Shown: positions 42,122-49,689 of the stretch, piece by piece | Numbering within the stretch: the first letter of the stretch is position 1 | How the letters are laid out: each line of letters begins with the position of its first letter | The notes under the pieces: model-generated | The model's input: only the letters and a program-made list of their open reading frames with translations | Databases searched by the model: none | What the model was told of the DNA's origin: nothing | From: Agromyces larvae | GTDB taxonomy: Bacteria; Actinomycetota; Actinomycetes; Actinomycetales; Microbacteriaceae | Reading direction: 5' to 3' | Assembly (NCBI RefSeq): GCF_022811705.1 | Contig: NZ_CP094528.1 | Coordinates: forward strand, 868,001 to 932,000 | Length of the DNA stretch: 64,000 nucleotides | Translations under genes and position numbers: made by a program

Positions 42122-43756
42122 ATGCCATCGAAACCCGCCATCACCCTCCGAGACCTGTCGTTCGAGTGGCCCGACGGGACCATCGCACTCGACCGTCTCG
42201 ACGCCACCTTCCCCTCGGGTCGCACCGGCCTGGTCGGCCGGAACGGGGCCGGCAAGTCCACCCTGCTCCGGCTGATCGCCGGAGAGCTCCAGCCGACCTC
42301 TGGTCAGATCGACACCGTCGGCGACGTCGGCTACCTGCCGCAGACCCTGACGCTCACCACCGACTCCACCATCGCCGAGCTGCTCGGCATCGACCACGCC
42401 GTGACGGCCCTCCGGGCCATCGAGGCGGGCGACGTCGACGAACGGCACTTCGACGCCATCGGCGACGACTGGGACATCGAGGCCCGCGCCGACGAGGCGC
42501 TCGCCGAGATCGGATTCACCGCCGCCGACCTCGACCGCCGAGTCGCCGAGGTCTCGGGCGGTGAGGCGATGCTCATCGCGATCACCGGCCTGCGACTGCG
42601 GCGCACCGCCATCACCCTCCTCGACGAGCCGACGAACAACCTCGACCGGCCCACCCGCGAGAAGCTCGCCGGCATCGTCGATGCGTGGCCGGGCACGCTC
42701 GTGGTGGTGAGCCACGATCTCGAGCTGCTCGAGCACATGGACGACACCGCAGAGCTCCATGCCGGCCGTCTCGAGGTGTTCGGCGGCCCCTACAGCGCCT
42801 GGCGGGCGTACCGCGAGCAGGAGCAGGCGGCGGCGACGCAGGCCGCCCGGGCCGCGCAGCAGGCGCTGAAGGTCGAGAAGCGGCAGCGCGTCGAAGCCGA
42901 GACCAAGCTCGCCCGTCGCGAGCGCACCGCCAAGAAGACCCAGCAGGACGGCGGCATCCCGAAGATCCTCGCGGGCGCCCGTGCCAACAGGGCCCAGGGG
43001 TCCGCCGGGTCGATGCGGTCGACGCTCGACGACAAGGTCCGCGCGGCGCAAGCCGCGGTCGACGCGGCGGACGCGCGCGTCCGCGACGAGCAGCACATCC
43101 ACCTCACGCTGCCCGACCCCGACGTGCCTCGCGGGCGACGCATCGCCGAGATCCACGGCCCGAACCGCACGATCGTCATCCAGGGGCCAGAGCGCGTCGC
43201 GCTCGTCGGGCCGAACGGCGCCGGCAAGTCGACCCTCATCGGCCGGCTGCTCGACAGCGGCAGCAGCGCTGGCGACGGCACCGGCAGCGAGCCGACCGAC
43301 GGGCGGCCGCACGGAGCCCTGCTCACCGACCGGGTCGGCTACCTCCCGCAACGGCTCGACGGCCTCGACGAGACCGCGAGCGCACTCGACAACGTGCAGG
43401 CGGTCGCTCCGGGCAGCACGTCCGGGGCCATCCGCAATCAGCTGGCGCGCCTGCTGCTGCGCGGCAGCAGCGTCGACCGGCCCGTGGCATCGCTGTCGGG
43501 CGGCGAGCGTTTCCGCGTGTCGTTGGCCCGGCTCCTGCTCGCCGACCCGCCCGCGCAGCTGCTGATCCTCGACGAGCCGACGAACAACCTCGACATCGAG
43601 AGCGTCGAGCACCTGGCGGAAGCCCTCGACGGCTACCGCGGCGCACTGCTGGTGGTCAGCCACGATCGGACGTTCCTGGATCGACTGGCGATCGACACGG
43701 TCATCGAGCTCGACGCGGCCGGGCGGATCCGCGATCGAGGCGGGCGCGAGGGCTGA
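42122..43756 (+). CDS. ABC-F family ATPase (ribosome-associated, possible antibiotic protection)
   Basis: 544 residues from ATG 42,122. Two ATPase domains: LVGRNGAGKSTLLRLIAGEL with VSGGEAMLIAI and LLDEPTNNLD, then LVGPNGAGKSTLIGRLL with LSGGERFRVSLARLLLADPP and LILDEPTNNLD. A basic helical linker lies between (YREQEQAAATQAARAAQQALKVEKRQR...), and there is no membrane domain. ABC-F proteins act on the ribosomal E site; some confer resistance to macrolides, lincosamides or pleuromutilins. The first signature reads VSGGEAM rather than VSGGQ. Ends at a strong hairpin. Resistance role not provable from sequence. Confidence 0.9.
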   Translation: MPSKPAITLRDLSFEWPDGTIALDRLDATFPSGRTGLVGRNGAGKSTLLRLIAGELQPTSGQIDTVGDVGYLPQTLTLTTDSTIAELLGIDHAVTALRAIEAGDVDERHFDAIGDDWDIEARADEALAEIGFTAADLDRRVAEVSGGEAMLIAITGLRLRRTAITLLDEPTNNLDRPTREKLAGIVDAWPGTLVVVSHDLELLEHMDDTAELHAGRLEVFGGPYSAWRAYREQEQAAATQAARAAQQALKVEKRQRVEAETKLARRERTAKKTQQDGGIPKILAGARANRAQGSAGSMRSTLDDKVRAAQAAVDAADARVRDEQHIHLTLPDPDVPRGRRIAEIHGPNRTIVIQGPERVALVGPNGAGKSTLIGRLLDSGSSAGDGTGSEPTDGRPHGALLTDRVGYLPQRLDGLDETASALDNVQAVAPGSTSGAIRNQLARLLLRGSSVDRPVASLSGGERFRVSLARLLLADPPAQLLILDEPTNNLDIESVEHLAEALDGYRGALLVVSHDRTFLDRLAIDTVIELDAAGRIRDRGGREG

Positions 43757-43775
43757 CCTCGCCTCTTCCGCACGA

Positions 43776-43815
43776 GAAGGCGGGCGTTCCCGGCGAAACC
43801 GGAACGCCCGCCTTC
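43776..43815. terminator. Bidirectional terminator between ABC-F and hydrolase genes
   Basis: GAAGGCGGGCGTTCC (43,776-43,790) and GGAACGCCCGCCTTC (43,801-43,815): 15-bp perfect stem, 10-nt loop, between convergent genes. Confidence 0.85.
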
Positions 43816-43822
43816 GTCGTCG

Positions 43823-44554
43823 TCAGGACGCCGCGGGAACCGTCGCGGCGACCGCCGCGAGGATCGTCTCGGCGACCGCCTCGGGCTGCGAGACGCCGAC
43901 CGCGTGGGATGCGCCGGCGATCTCGCGGGTGCCGGGGGACGAGGCGCGTTCCGCGCCGGCCCGGTGCACGGCGACGGGGATGTTGAGATCGGCGTCGCCG
44001 TACACGAACCACGATGGGATGCTCCGCCACGCGGGCTGCTCGGTGGGCAGCCCCTGCGTGAGCGCGGCCTCGGTCACCGGTCGCTGGGCGGCCGCCATGA
44101 GCGCGGCCTCGGCCTCGGGGACATCCGCGGCGAACTGGTGATGGAACGCTTCCCGGCGGATCGCGAACTCGGTCCCGCCGCTCGCGAGCGGATACGCGAC
44201 CAGCGCATCGCCGAGCGTGCTGCCGGGTTCGCTGTTCGACAGCTCGAGTGCGCTCTGGCCGGGCTCGGGCACGAATGCCGCGACGTACACGAGTCCGACG
44301 ACGGCGTCGTTGCGCGACGCCGCCTCGGTGATCACGAGTCCGCCGTACGAGTGCCCGACGAGCACGACCGGTCGACCGATCGCAGCGACCACGTCGCGCA
44401 CATATGCGGCGTCGCCCGACAGGCTGCGCAGCGGGTTCGCCGCGGCGATCGCATCGATCCCGCGCTCGGTGAGCCGCGAGATCACGCCGTTCCAGGACGC
44501 GGACTCCGCGAATGCGCCGTGCACCAGCACGACGACGGGGTGTTGAGTGTTCAT
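43823..44554 (-). CDS. Alpha/beta hydrolase
   Basis: 243 residues from ATG 44,554. PVVVLVHGAFAESASWNGVI (oxyanion loop HG), VVLVGHSYGGLVITEA (nucleophile Ser), a late FVYGDADLNIPV (acid region) and EIAGASHAVGVSQPEAV (His) complete the triad. It belongs to the EstC/PNAE-like group of small serine hydrolases. Substrate unknown. First of three consecutive leftward hydrolase genes, probably not tightly coupled (73-bp gap). Confidence 0.87.
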   Translation of the reverse strand: MNTQHPVVVLVHGAFAESASWNGVISRLTERGIDAIAAANPLRSLSGDAAYVRDVVAAIGRPVVLVGHSYGGLVITEAASRNDAVVGLVYVAAFVPEPGQSALELSNSEPGSTLGDALVAYPLASGGTEFAIRREAFHHQFAADVPEAEAALMAAAQRPVTEAALTQGLPTEQPAWRSIPSWFVYGDADLNIPVAVHRAGAERASSPGTREIAGASHAVGVSQPEAVAETILAAVAATVPAAS

Positions 44555-44627
44555 GCTCTCTCCTTCTTCTCGATCGGTGCGTTCATCACCGATCGCATGC
44601 CGGATGCTCCGGCATGGCTGTCGCCCA

Positions 44628-45593
44628 TCACGGCTGCCGTGACATCCGATGGACGTCGACGATCGCGCGCGCGAACTCGCGCGGCGCCTCCTGGGGCAGG
44701 TTGTGCCCGACCCCGCCGCCGACCACCCGGTGCTCGTACGCGGCGGTGAACTTGGGCGCGTACGCGGCGGCATCCGGATGCGGTGCGCCGTTGGCGTCGC
44801 CCTCCAGCGTGATCGTCGGCACGCCGACCGTGGGCGCGGTCGCGAGGATCGTCTCGACCTCGTCGAACCGCGGGTCCCCGGCGGCGAGCCCGAGGCGCCA
44901 TCGATAGTTGTGGATCACGATGTCGACGTGGTCGGGGTTGTCGAAGGCGACCGCGCTCGCATCGAACTCGGCGTCGTCGAACGACCACTGCGGGGAGGCG
45001 AGTCGCCAGATCAGCTTCGCGAAGTCGCGACGGTACCGGTCGTAGCCCTGGCGACCCCGTTCGGTCGCGAAGTAGAACTGGTACCACCACTGCAGCTCGG
45101 CCGCCGGCGGAAGCGGGGTCGCCCCGGCGGCACGGCTGCCGATGAGGTAGCCGCTCACCGAGACGAGTCCGATGATCCGGCCCGGGTGGAGCACGGTGAG
45201 GATGTCGGCGGTCCGCGCGCCCCAATCGAACCCGGCCACGATCGCACGCTCGACGCCCACGGCGTCCAGGAAGTCGATCGCATCGGCCGCGAGCACCGAC
45301 TGCTGCGCGTTCCGGGGCGCGTGCTCGTCACGGAAGCGCGTGGAACCGTGCCCGCGAAGATACGGCACGAGCACGCGGTAGCCCCGCTCGGTCAGCAGCG
45401 GCACGACCTCGGCGAAGCTGCGGATGTCGTACGGCCAGCCGTGCAGGAGCAGCACCGGTGTGCCGTCCCGCGGGCCCGCGTCGAGGTACCCGACGCGGAG
45501 CGCGCCCGCGTCGACGAACCGGAGTTCGGCGAACGGGTCGGCGACTGGTGCGTCCGCCCGGGTCGCCTCGGAAGCGGCGGGTGATGACGTCAT
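44628..45593 (-). CDS. Alpha/beta hydrolase, haloalkane dehalogenase/epoxide-hydrolase type
   Basis: 321 residues from ATG 45,593 (AGGAGC upstream). VLLLHGWPYDIRSFAEV, IVAGFDWGARTADIL with Asp in place of the Ser nucleophile, and VVGGGVGHNLPQEAP with the His fit the epoxide hydrolase/dehalogenase branch, where an aspartate forms the alkyl-enzyme. The cap domain lies between about residues 150 and 240 (LQWWYQFYFATERGRQGY). Substrate unknown. It is 24 bp downstream of the third hydrolase gene. Confidence 0.87.
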   Translation of the reverse strand: MTSSPAASEATRADAPVADPFAELRFVDAGALRVGYLDAGPRDGTPVLLLHGWPYDIRSFAEVVPLLTERGYRVLVPYLRGHGSTRFRDEHAPRNAQQSVLAADAIDFLDAVGVERAIVAGFDWGARTADILTVLHPGRIIGLVSVSGYLIGSRAAGATPLPPAAELQWWYQFYFATERGRQGYDRYRRDFAKLIWRLASPQWSFDDAEFDASAVAFDNPDHVDIVIHNYRWRLGLAAGDPRFDEVETILATAPTVGVPTITLEGDANGAPHPDAAAYAPKFTAAYEHRVVGGGVGHNLPQEAPREFARAIVDVHRMSRQP

Positions 45594-45617
45594 GGCGATG
45601 CTCCTGTCGTCCACTCG

Positions 45618-46478
45618 TCAGAGCGAGGCCAGCGCGTCGCGGAGCGTCGCGGTCCAGGCCTCGGCGGTGGACGGGTCGGAGAGCGACCCGTGATGTCCGG
45701 GGAACACCGCGAACGGCGCGCCCGCGCCCTCGGCGACCGCGCGCGCGGTGCGCCCGAACGGCAGGTCGAGGCTGAGTCGCCCGGCGCCGGCGACGAGCTT
45801 CACGCCGTTGCGGCGGATCCTGTCGAGGTCGGGCAGGTAGTCCGTGAGCGGCAGCATCTGGTGCTTCATGTAGTAGTCGGCGAAGTCGATTCCGGGCACC
45901 TGCTCCGCTCCGGGGCGGATCGCCGCGACCTCGGCGGCCGTGAACGGCTCGCCGGCGTTGAAGGGCAGCTGCGTCAGGAGCAGGAAGTCGAAGAACGCCG
46001 CCTTGCTGCCCTCCGTCCAGGCCGTCCGGTAGATCTCGGCGATGCGGGTCTGGAGCTCGTCCGCATCGGGCAGGAGCCGAACGACGGGCGGTTCGTGCGC
46101 GACGACGCCGGCGACGACGTCGGGATGGTTCGTCGCGAGCTCGAGACCGACCTCCGCACCGGCGCTGCTGCCGACCACGAACGCTCGCTCGATTCCGGCT
46201 GCGCGCAACACGGCGACGACATCGCGGGCCTGCTGCCCGATCTCGTACCGTCGCGGCTCGTTGCCCGAGCTGCGACCGAAGCCGCGCGGGTCGTACGTGA
46301 CGACGGTGTGATCGGCAGCCAAGGGGCCCGCGACGAGCCCGAACACGCTCGCATCGCCGGGCGTGCCCGGCAGCAGCGCGATGGGGGTGCCTTCGCCGCG
46401 GACATCGAACACGATCCGATCGCCTTCGGTGTCGACGTGGCCGGTGCGGGTGCCGGTGACGGCTTCCTGGATGGACAT
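45618..46478 (-). CDS. Alpha/beta hydrolase
   Basis: 286 residues from ATG 46,478. IALLPGTPGDASVFGLVAGPL, VVTYDPRGFGRSSG, FVVGSSAGAEVGLELA (nucleophile Ser in GSSAG) and FPGHHGSLSDP (His) identify the fold. Divergent from poxB across 228 bp that contain a 19-bp inverted repeat. It likely heads a leftward transcription unit with the two other hydrolases. Confidence 0.85.
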   Translation of the reverse strand: MSIQEAVTGTRTGHVDTEGDRIVFDVRGEGTPIALLPGTPGDASVFGLVAGPLAADHTVVTYDPRGFGRSSGNEPRRYEIGQQARDVVAVLRAAGIERAFVVGSSAGAEVGLELATNHPDVVAGVVAHEPPVVRLLPDADELQTRIAEIYRTAWTEGSKAAFFDFLLLTQLPFNAGEPFTAAEVAAIRPGAEQVPGIDFADYYMKHQMLPLTDYLPDLDRIRRNGVKLVAGAGRLSLDLPFGRTARAVAEGAGAPFAVFPGHHGSLSDPSTAEAWTATLRDALASL

Positions 46479-46539
46479 GGACTGACTCCTTGCATCGAGT
46501 GATGGGATGCCTCGACGATGCCGCGGCACCCGATCGGCG

Positions 46540-46648
46540 CGCGCCCGTGGGTCTCCCGGGCCCGCACCCGTGACTCGGAAGCCGGGCCGTCCCGTCGACG
46601 ATCCCCGCTTCCGCGCCCGGGGGTGGACTCGGGAGACCCACGGGCGCG
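46540..46648. promoter_or_regulatory. 19-bp inverted repeat in the hydrolase/poxB divergent region
   Basis: CGCGCCCGTGGGTCTCCCG (46,540-46,558) and its exact reverse complement (46,630-46,648), spacer 71 bp. Two copies of one operator facing opposite ways would serve both divergent promoters. Confidence 0.6.
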
Positions 46649-46706
46649 TCCTTCCCGCCCCCGCTGCGATGGTGGGTGGGCCCCATCACGAAGCGAGGTC
46701 ATCACC

Positions 46707-48443
46707 ATGTCGTTCACGGTCGCCGAACTCATCGTCGAGACGCTGAAGAGCGCCGGAGTGCGTCGGGTGTACGGCCTGCCCGGCGACTCGCTGAACGGGC
46801 TCAGCGACGCGTTGCGCCGGACCCGCGACGTCGACTGGATGCACGTCCGCCACGAGGAGGCCGCCGCGTTCGCCGCGGCGGGGGAGGCAGCGGTGACCGG
46901 GGGGCTGGCCGTCGCGGCGGCGAGCTGCGGACCGGGGAACCTGCACCTCGTGAACGGACTGTTCGACGCGCAGCGCTCCCGGGTGCCGGTGCTCGTCATC
47001 GCCGCGCACATCCCGTCGAGCGAGATCGGCACCGCCTACTTCCAGGAGACGCACCCGCAGGAACTGTTCCGCGAGTGCAGCGTCTTCTCCGAGCTCGTCT
47101 CGACGCCCGACCAGCTTCCGCACGTCCTCGACATCGCCATTCGCACCGCGATCGAGCGGCGCGGCGTCGCCGTGCTCGTCGTGCCCGGCGACGTACTCGT
47201 CGCGCAGACCGCACGGCCGCACGCGTTCCCCCCGATCAGACCGAGCCGCTCGAGCACCCGGCCGAGCGACGGCGAACTCGACGCCGCCGCGAATGCGCTC
47301 GACAGGGCGGAGCGGGTGACGATCCTCGCCGGCGCCGGGTGCGCCGGCGCCCGCGACGAGCTGATCGCCCTCGCACGTCGACTGCAGGCCCCCATCGTGC
47401 ACGCGCTGCGCGGCAAGGAGCACGTCGAACCCGACAATCCCTACGACGTCGGCATGACCGGTCTGCTCGGCGTGGCGTCGGGATACCACGCCATGCAGGC
47501 GTGCGACACGCTGCTCATCGTCGGCACCGACTTCCCGTACCGCGAGTTCTATCCCGAGCACGCGACCGTCGTCCAGATCGACGTGCGCGGCGAACAGATC
47601 GGCCGGCGCACCAAGGTCGACGTCGCGCTGGTCGGAACCGCGAAGGAGACACTGGCGGCCTTGTCGTCGCGCGTGCGGGCCGAATCCGACCCCGCGCACC
47701 TCGATCACGCACGCCGCGACTACGCGGCCGCCCGCGAGGGTCTCGACCGGCTGGCCGACGCGGACCACGACCGGACGCCCCTGCACCCGCAGTTCGTCGC
47801 GCGCACCATCGACGAGATCGCCGCCGACGACGCGGTCTTCATCCCGGATGTCGGGACCCCCGTGATCTGGGCGGCCCGATACCTGCGCATGAACGGACGA
47901 CGGCGGCTGATCGGCTCGTTCAACCACGGCAGCATGGCGAACGCCGTGCCGCACGCGATCGGCGTGCAGGCATCGCAGCCCGGCCGGCAGGTGGTCACGC
48001 TCTCGGGCGACGGCGGTCTGGCGATGATGCTGGGCGACCTGCTCACGCTCCGGCAACTGCAGCTTCCGGTGAAGGTCGTCGTGTTCAACAACGGGTCGCT
48101 CGGTTTCGTCGAGCTCGAGATGAAGGCGGCCGGATACGTGAACTTCGGCACCGAGCTCGCGAACCCGAACTTCGCCGAGGTCGCACGCGCGCTCGGGATG
48201 CACGGCAGCCGGGTGGAGCATCCCCGCGACCTGGAAGCAGCGCTGCGCACGGCGTTCGCACACGAGGGCAGCGCACTCGTCGAGGTCATGGTGGCCCGGC
48301 AGGAGCTGGCGCTGCCACCCGCCATCCGCGGAGCCCAGGTCGAGGGCTTCGCGCTGTACGCCACCCGGAGCATCCTCTCGGGTCGGGCCGACGAGCTCAT
48401 CGAACTCGTCCGAACCAACGTCACACGAAGGGTCTTCTCATGA
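46707..48443 (+). CDS. poxB: Thiamine-diphosphate enzyme, pyruvate:quinone oxidoreductase type
   Basis: 578 residues from ATG 46,707. FTVAELIVETLKSAGVRRVYGLPGDSLNGL and the catalytic Glu in RHEEAAAFAA start the PYR domain; the middle FAD/NAD-like domain follows; the PP domain holds LSGDGGLAMMLGDLLTLRQLQLPVKVVVFNNGSLGFV, the GDG...NN thiamine-diphosphate motif. Overall order and length fit PoxB, which oxidises pyruvate to acetate and CO2 at the membrane. The C-terminal membrane-binding tail was not verified. Its stop overlaps the next start by 4 bp. Confidence 0.88.
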   Translation: MSFTVAELIVETLKSAGVRRVYGLPGDSLNGLSDALRRTRDVDWMHVRHEEAAAFAAAGEAAVTGGLAVAAASCGPGNLHLVNGLFDAQRSRVPVLVIAAHIPSSEIGTAYFQETHPQELFRECSVFSELVSTPDQLPHVLDIAIRTAIERRGVAVLVVPGDVLVAQTARPHAFPPIRPSRSSTRPSDGELDAAANALDRAERVTILAGAGCAGARDELIALARRLQAPIVHALRGKEHVEPDNPYDVGMTGLLGVASGYHAMQACDTLLIVGTDFPYREFYPEHATVVQIDVRGEQIGRRTKVDVALVGTAKETLAALSSRVRAESDPAHLDHARRDYAAAREGLDRLADADHDRTPLHPQFVARTIDEIAADDAVFIPDVGTPVIWAARYLRMNGRRRLIGSFNHGSMANAVPHAIGVQASQPGRQVVTLSGDGGLAMMLGDLLTLRQLQLPVKVVVFNNGSLGFVELEMKAAGYVNFGTELANPNFAEVARALGMHGSRVEHPRDLEAALRTAFAHEGSALVEVMVARQELALPPAIRGAQVEGFALYATRSILSGRADELIELVRTNVTRRVFS

Positions 48444-48952
48444 ACGTCATCACCTCGATCGGCGCCGGGATCGTCGCCGGTGCCCTCGGCACCGCCGCGA
48501 TGGACGTGCTCTGGTACCGCCGCTACCGCCGACAGGGCGGACGCGAACGGTTCCCGAGTTGGGAGTCCGCCGCAGGCGTCACCACCTGGGATACGGCATC
48601 CGCGCCGGGTCAGGTCGCCCGCAAGGTCGCCGAGCTCGTGACCGGCGACACCCCGCCCGACGCGTGGGCCCGGCCTGCGACGAATGCGGTGCACTGGGCG
48701 ACCGGCATCGGCTGGGGGATCACCCACGGCGTCGCCCGGTCCGCGAGTTCCCATCCCGGCGCGCTCGCCGCCGCGCTCGGCCCCGCCGCCTGGCTCACGA
48801 GCTACGCGATCCTGCCGGTGCTGAAGGTGTACCGGCCGATCTGGAAGTACGACGCGCGCACGCTGGGCGAGGACTTCACCGCCCACCTCGTGTTCGGCCT
48901 CGCCGCCGCCGCTGCCCACGAGATCCTGATCAGGGCCGGGAGGCGGTCGTGA
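48440..48952 (+). CDS. Small membrane protein in the poxB operon
   Basis: 170 residues from ATG 48,440. Gly-rich hydrophobic N-terminus (SIGAGIVAGALGTAAMDVLWY), further segments WATGIGWGITHGVA, ALGPAAWLTSYAILPVL and HLVFGLAAAAAHEILI. Start overlaps poxB and stop overlaps the SDR gene, so all three are coupled. No known family recognised. It may anchor or assist the oxidase; that is inference. Confidence 0.65.
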   Translation: MNVITSIGAGIVAGALGTAAMDVLWYRRYRRQGGRERFPSWESAAGVTTWDTASAPGQVARKVAELVTGDTPPDAWARPATNAVHWATGIGWGITHGVARSASSHPGALAAALGPAAWLTSYAILPVLKVYRPIWKYDARTLGEDFTAHLVFGLAAAAAHEILIRAGRRS

Positions 48953-49686
48953 CGAACGCACCGATCGCGCTCGTGACCGGCGCCGACCGAGGGCTCGGGT
49001 TCGCGACTGCTCGCCTGCTCGCCCGACGCGGCCTCACCGTGCTGCTCGGCAGCCGCGACGCGGCGAAGGGCGAGCAGGCCGGCTTCGCGCTCCGACGCGA
49101 GGGACTGACGGCCCGGCCGCTGATGATCGACGTCACGGACGACGCCTCGGTGCAGGCCGCAGCCAGTCGGATCGACCTCGACCACGGCCGACTGGACGTG
49201 CTGGTGAACAACGCCGGCGTCCTCGTCCGACGGCCGGCGCTCGAGGTGACGGCGGACGACATGCGGCTCGAGTTCGAGACGAACGTGTTCGGTCTGGTGC
49301 GCGTCGTGCACGGGATGCTCCCGCTCCTGCGCCGCGCGGCCGAGCCCCGCATCGTCAACGTGTCCAGCGACTCGGCCAGCTTCGCGAACACGGCCGATCC
49401 GGACTCGATGTTCGGCCGGTCGCACGAGTCCTTCGCCTACTCGGCGACGAAGGCGGCGGTGAACATGCTGACGCTGAAGTACGCGCACGCGTTCAGCGAC
49501 GACCCCGCGTTGCAGCACGTGAAGATCAACGCGGTCACACCCGGCTACACCGCCACCGACCTCAACGGGTTCCGTGGAACGAAGACCGCCGAGGAGGGCG
49601 CGACGGCCGCGGTGCACTGGGCGACCGTCGCCGCCGAGGGCGCGACCGGCGGGTTCTTCGACGAGTCCGGGCGCGTGCCGTGGTGA
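48949..49686 (+). CDS. Short-chain dehydrogenase/reductase (SDR)
   Basis: 245 residues from GTG 48,949 (GTGA overlap). ALVTGADRGLGFATARLLARRG (TGxxxGxG), DVLVNNAGVL, IVNVSSDSASF, and SFAYSATKAAVNMLTLKYA (YxxxK), then INAVTPGYTATDLNG. It resembles carbonyl reductase-type SDRs. Last gene of the poxB operon, ending 4 bp before the convergent LAL gene. Confidence 0.9.
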   Translation: MTNAPIALVTGADRGLGFATARLLARRGLTVLLGSRDAAKGEQAGFALRREGLTARPLMIDVTDDASVQAAASRIDLDHGRLDVLVNNAGVLVRRPALEVTADDMRLEFETNVFGLVRVVHGMLPLLRRAAEPRIVNVSSDSASFANTADPDSMFGRSHESFAYSATKAAVNMLTLKYAHAFSDDPALQHVKINAVTPGYTATDLNGFRGTKTAEEGATAAVHWATVAAEGATGGFFDESGRVPW

Positions 49687-49689
49687 CGG

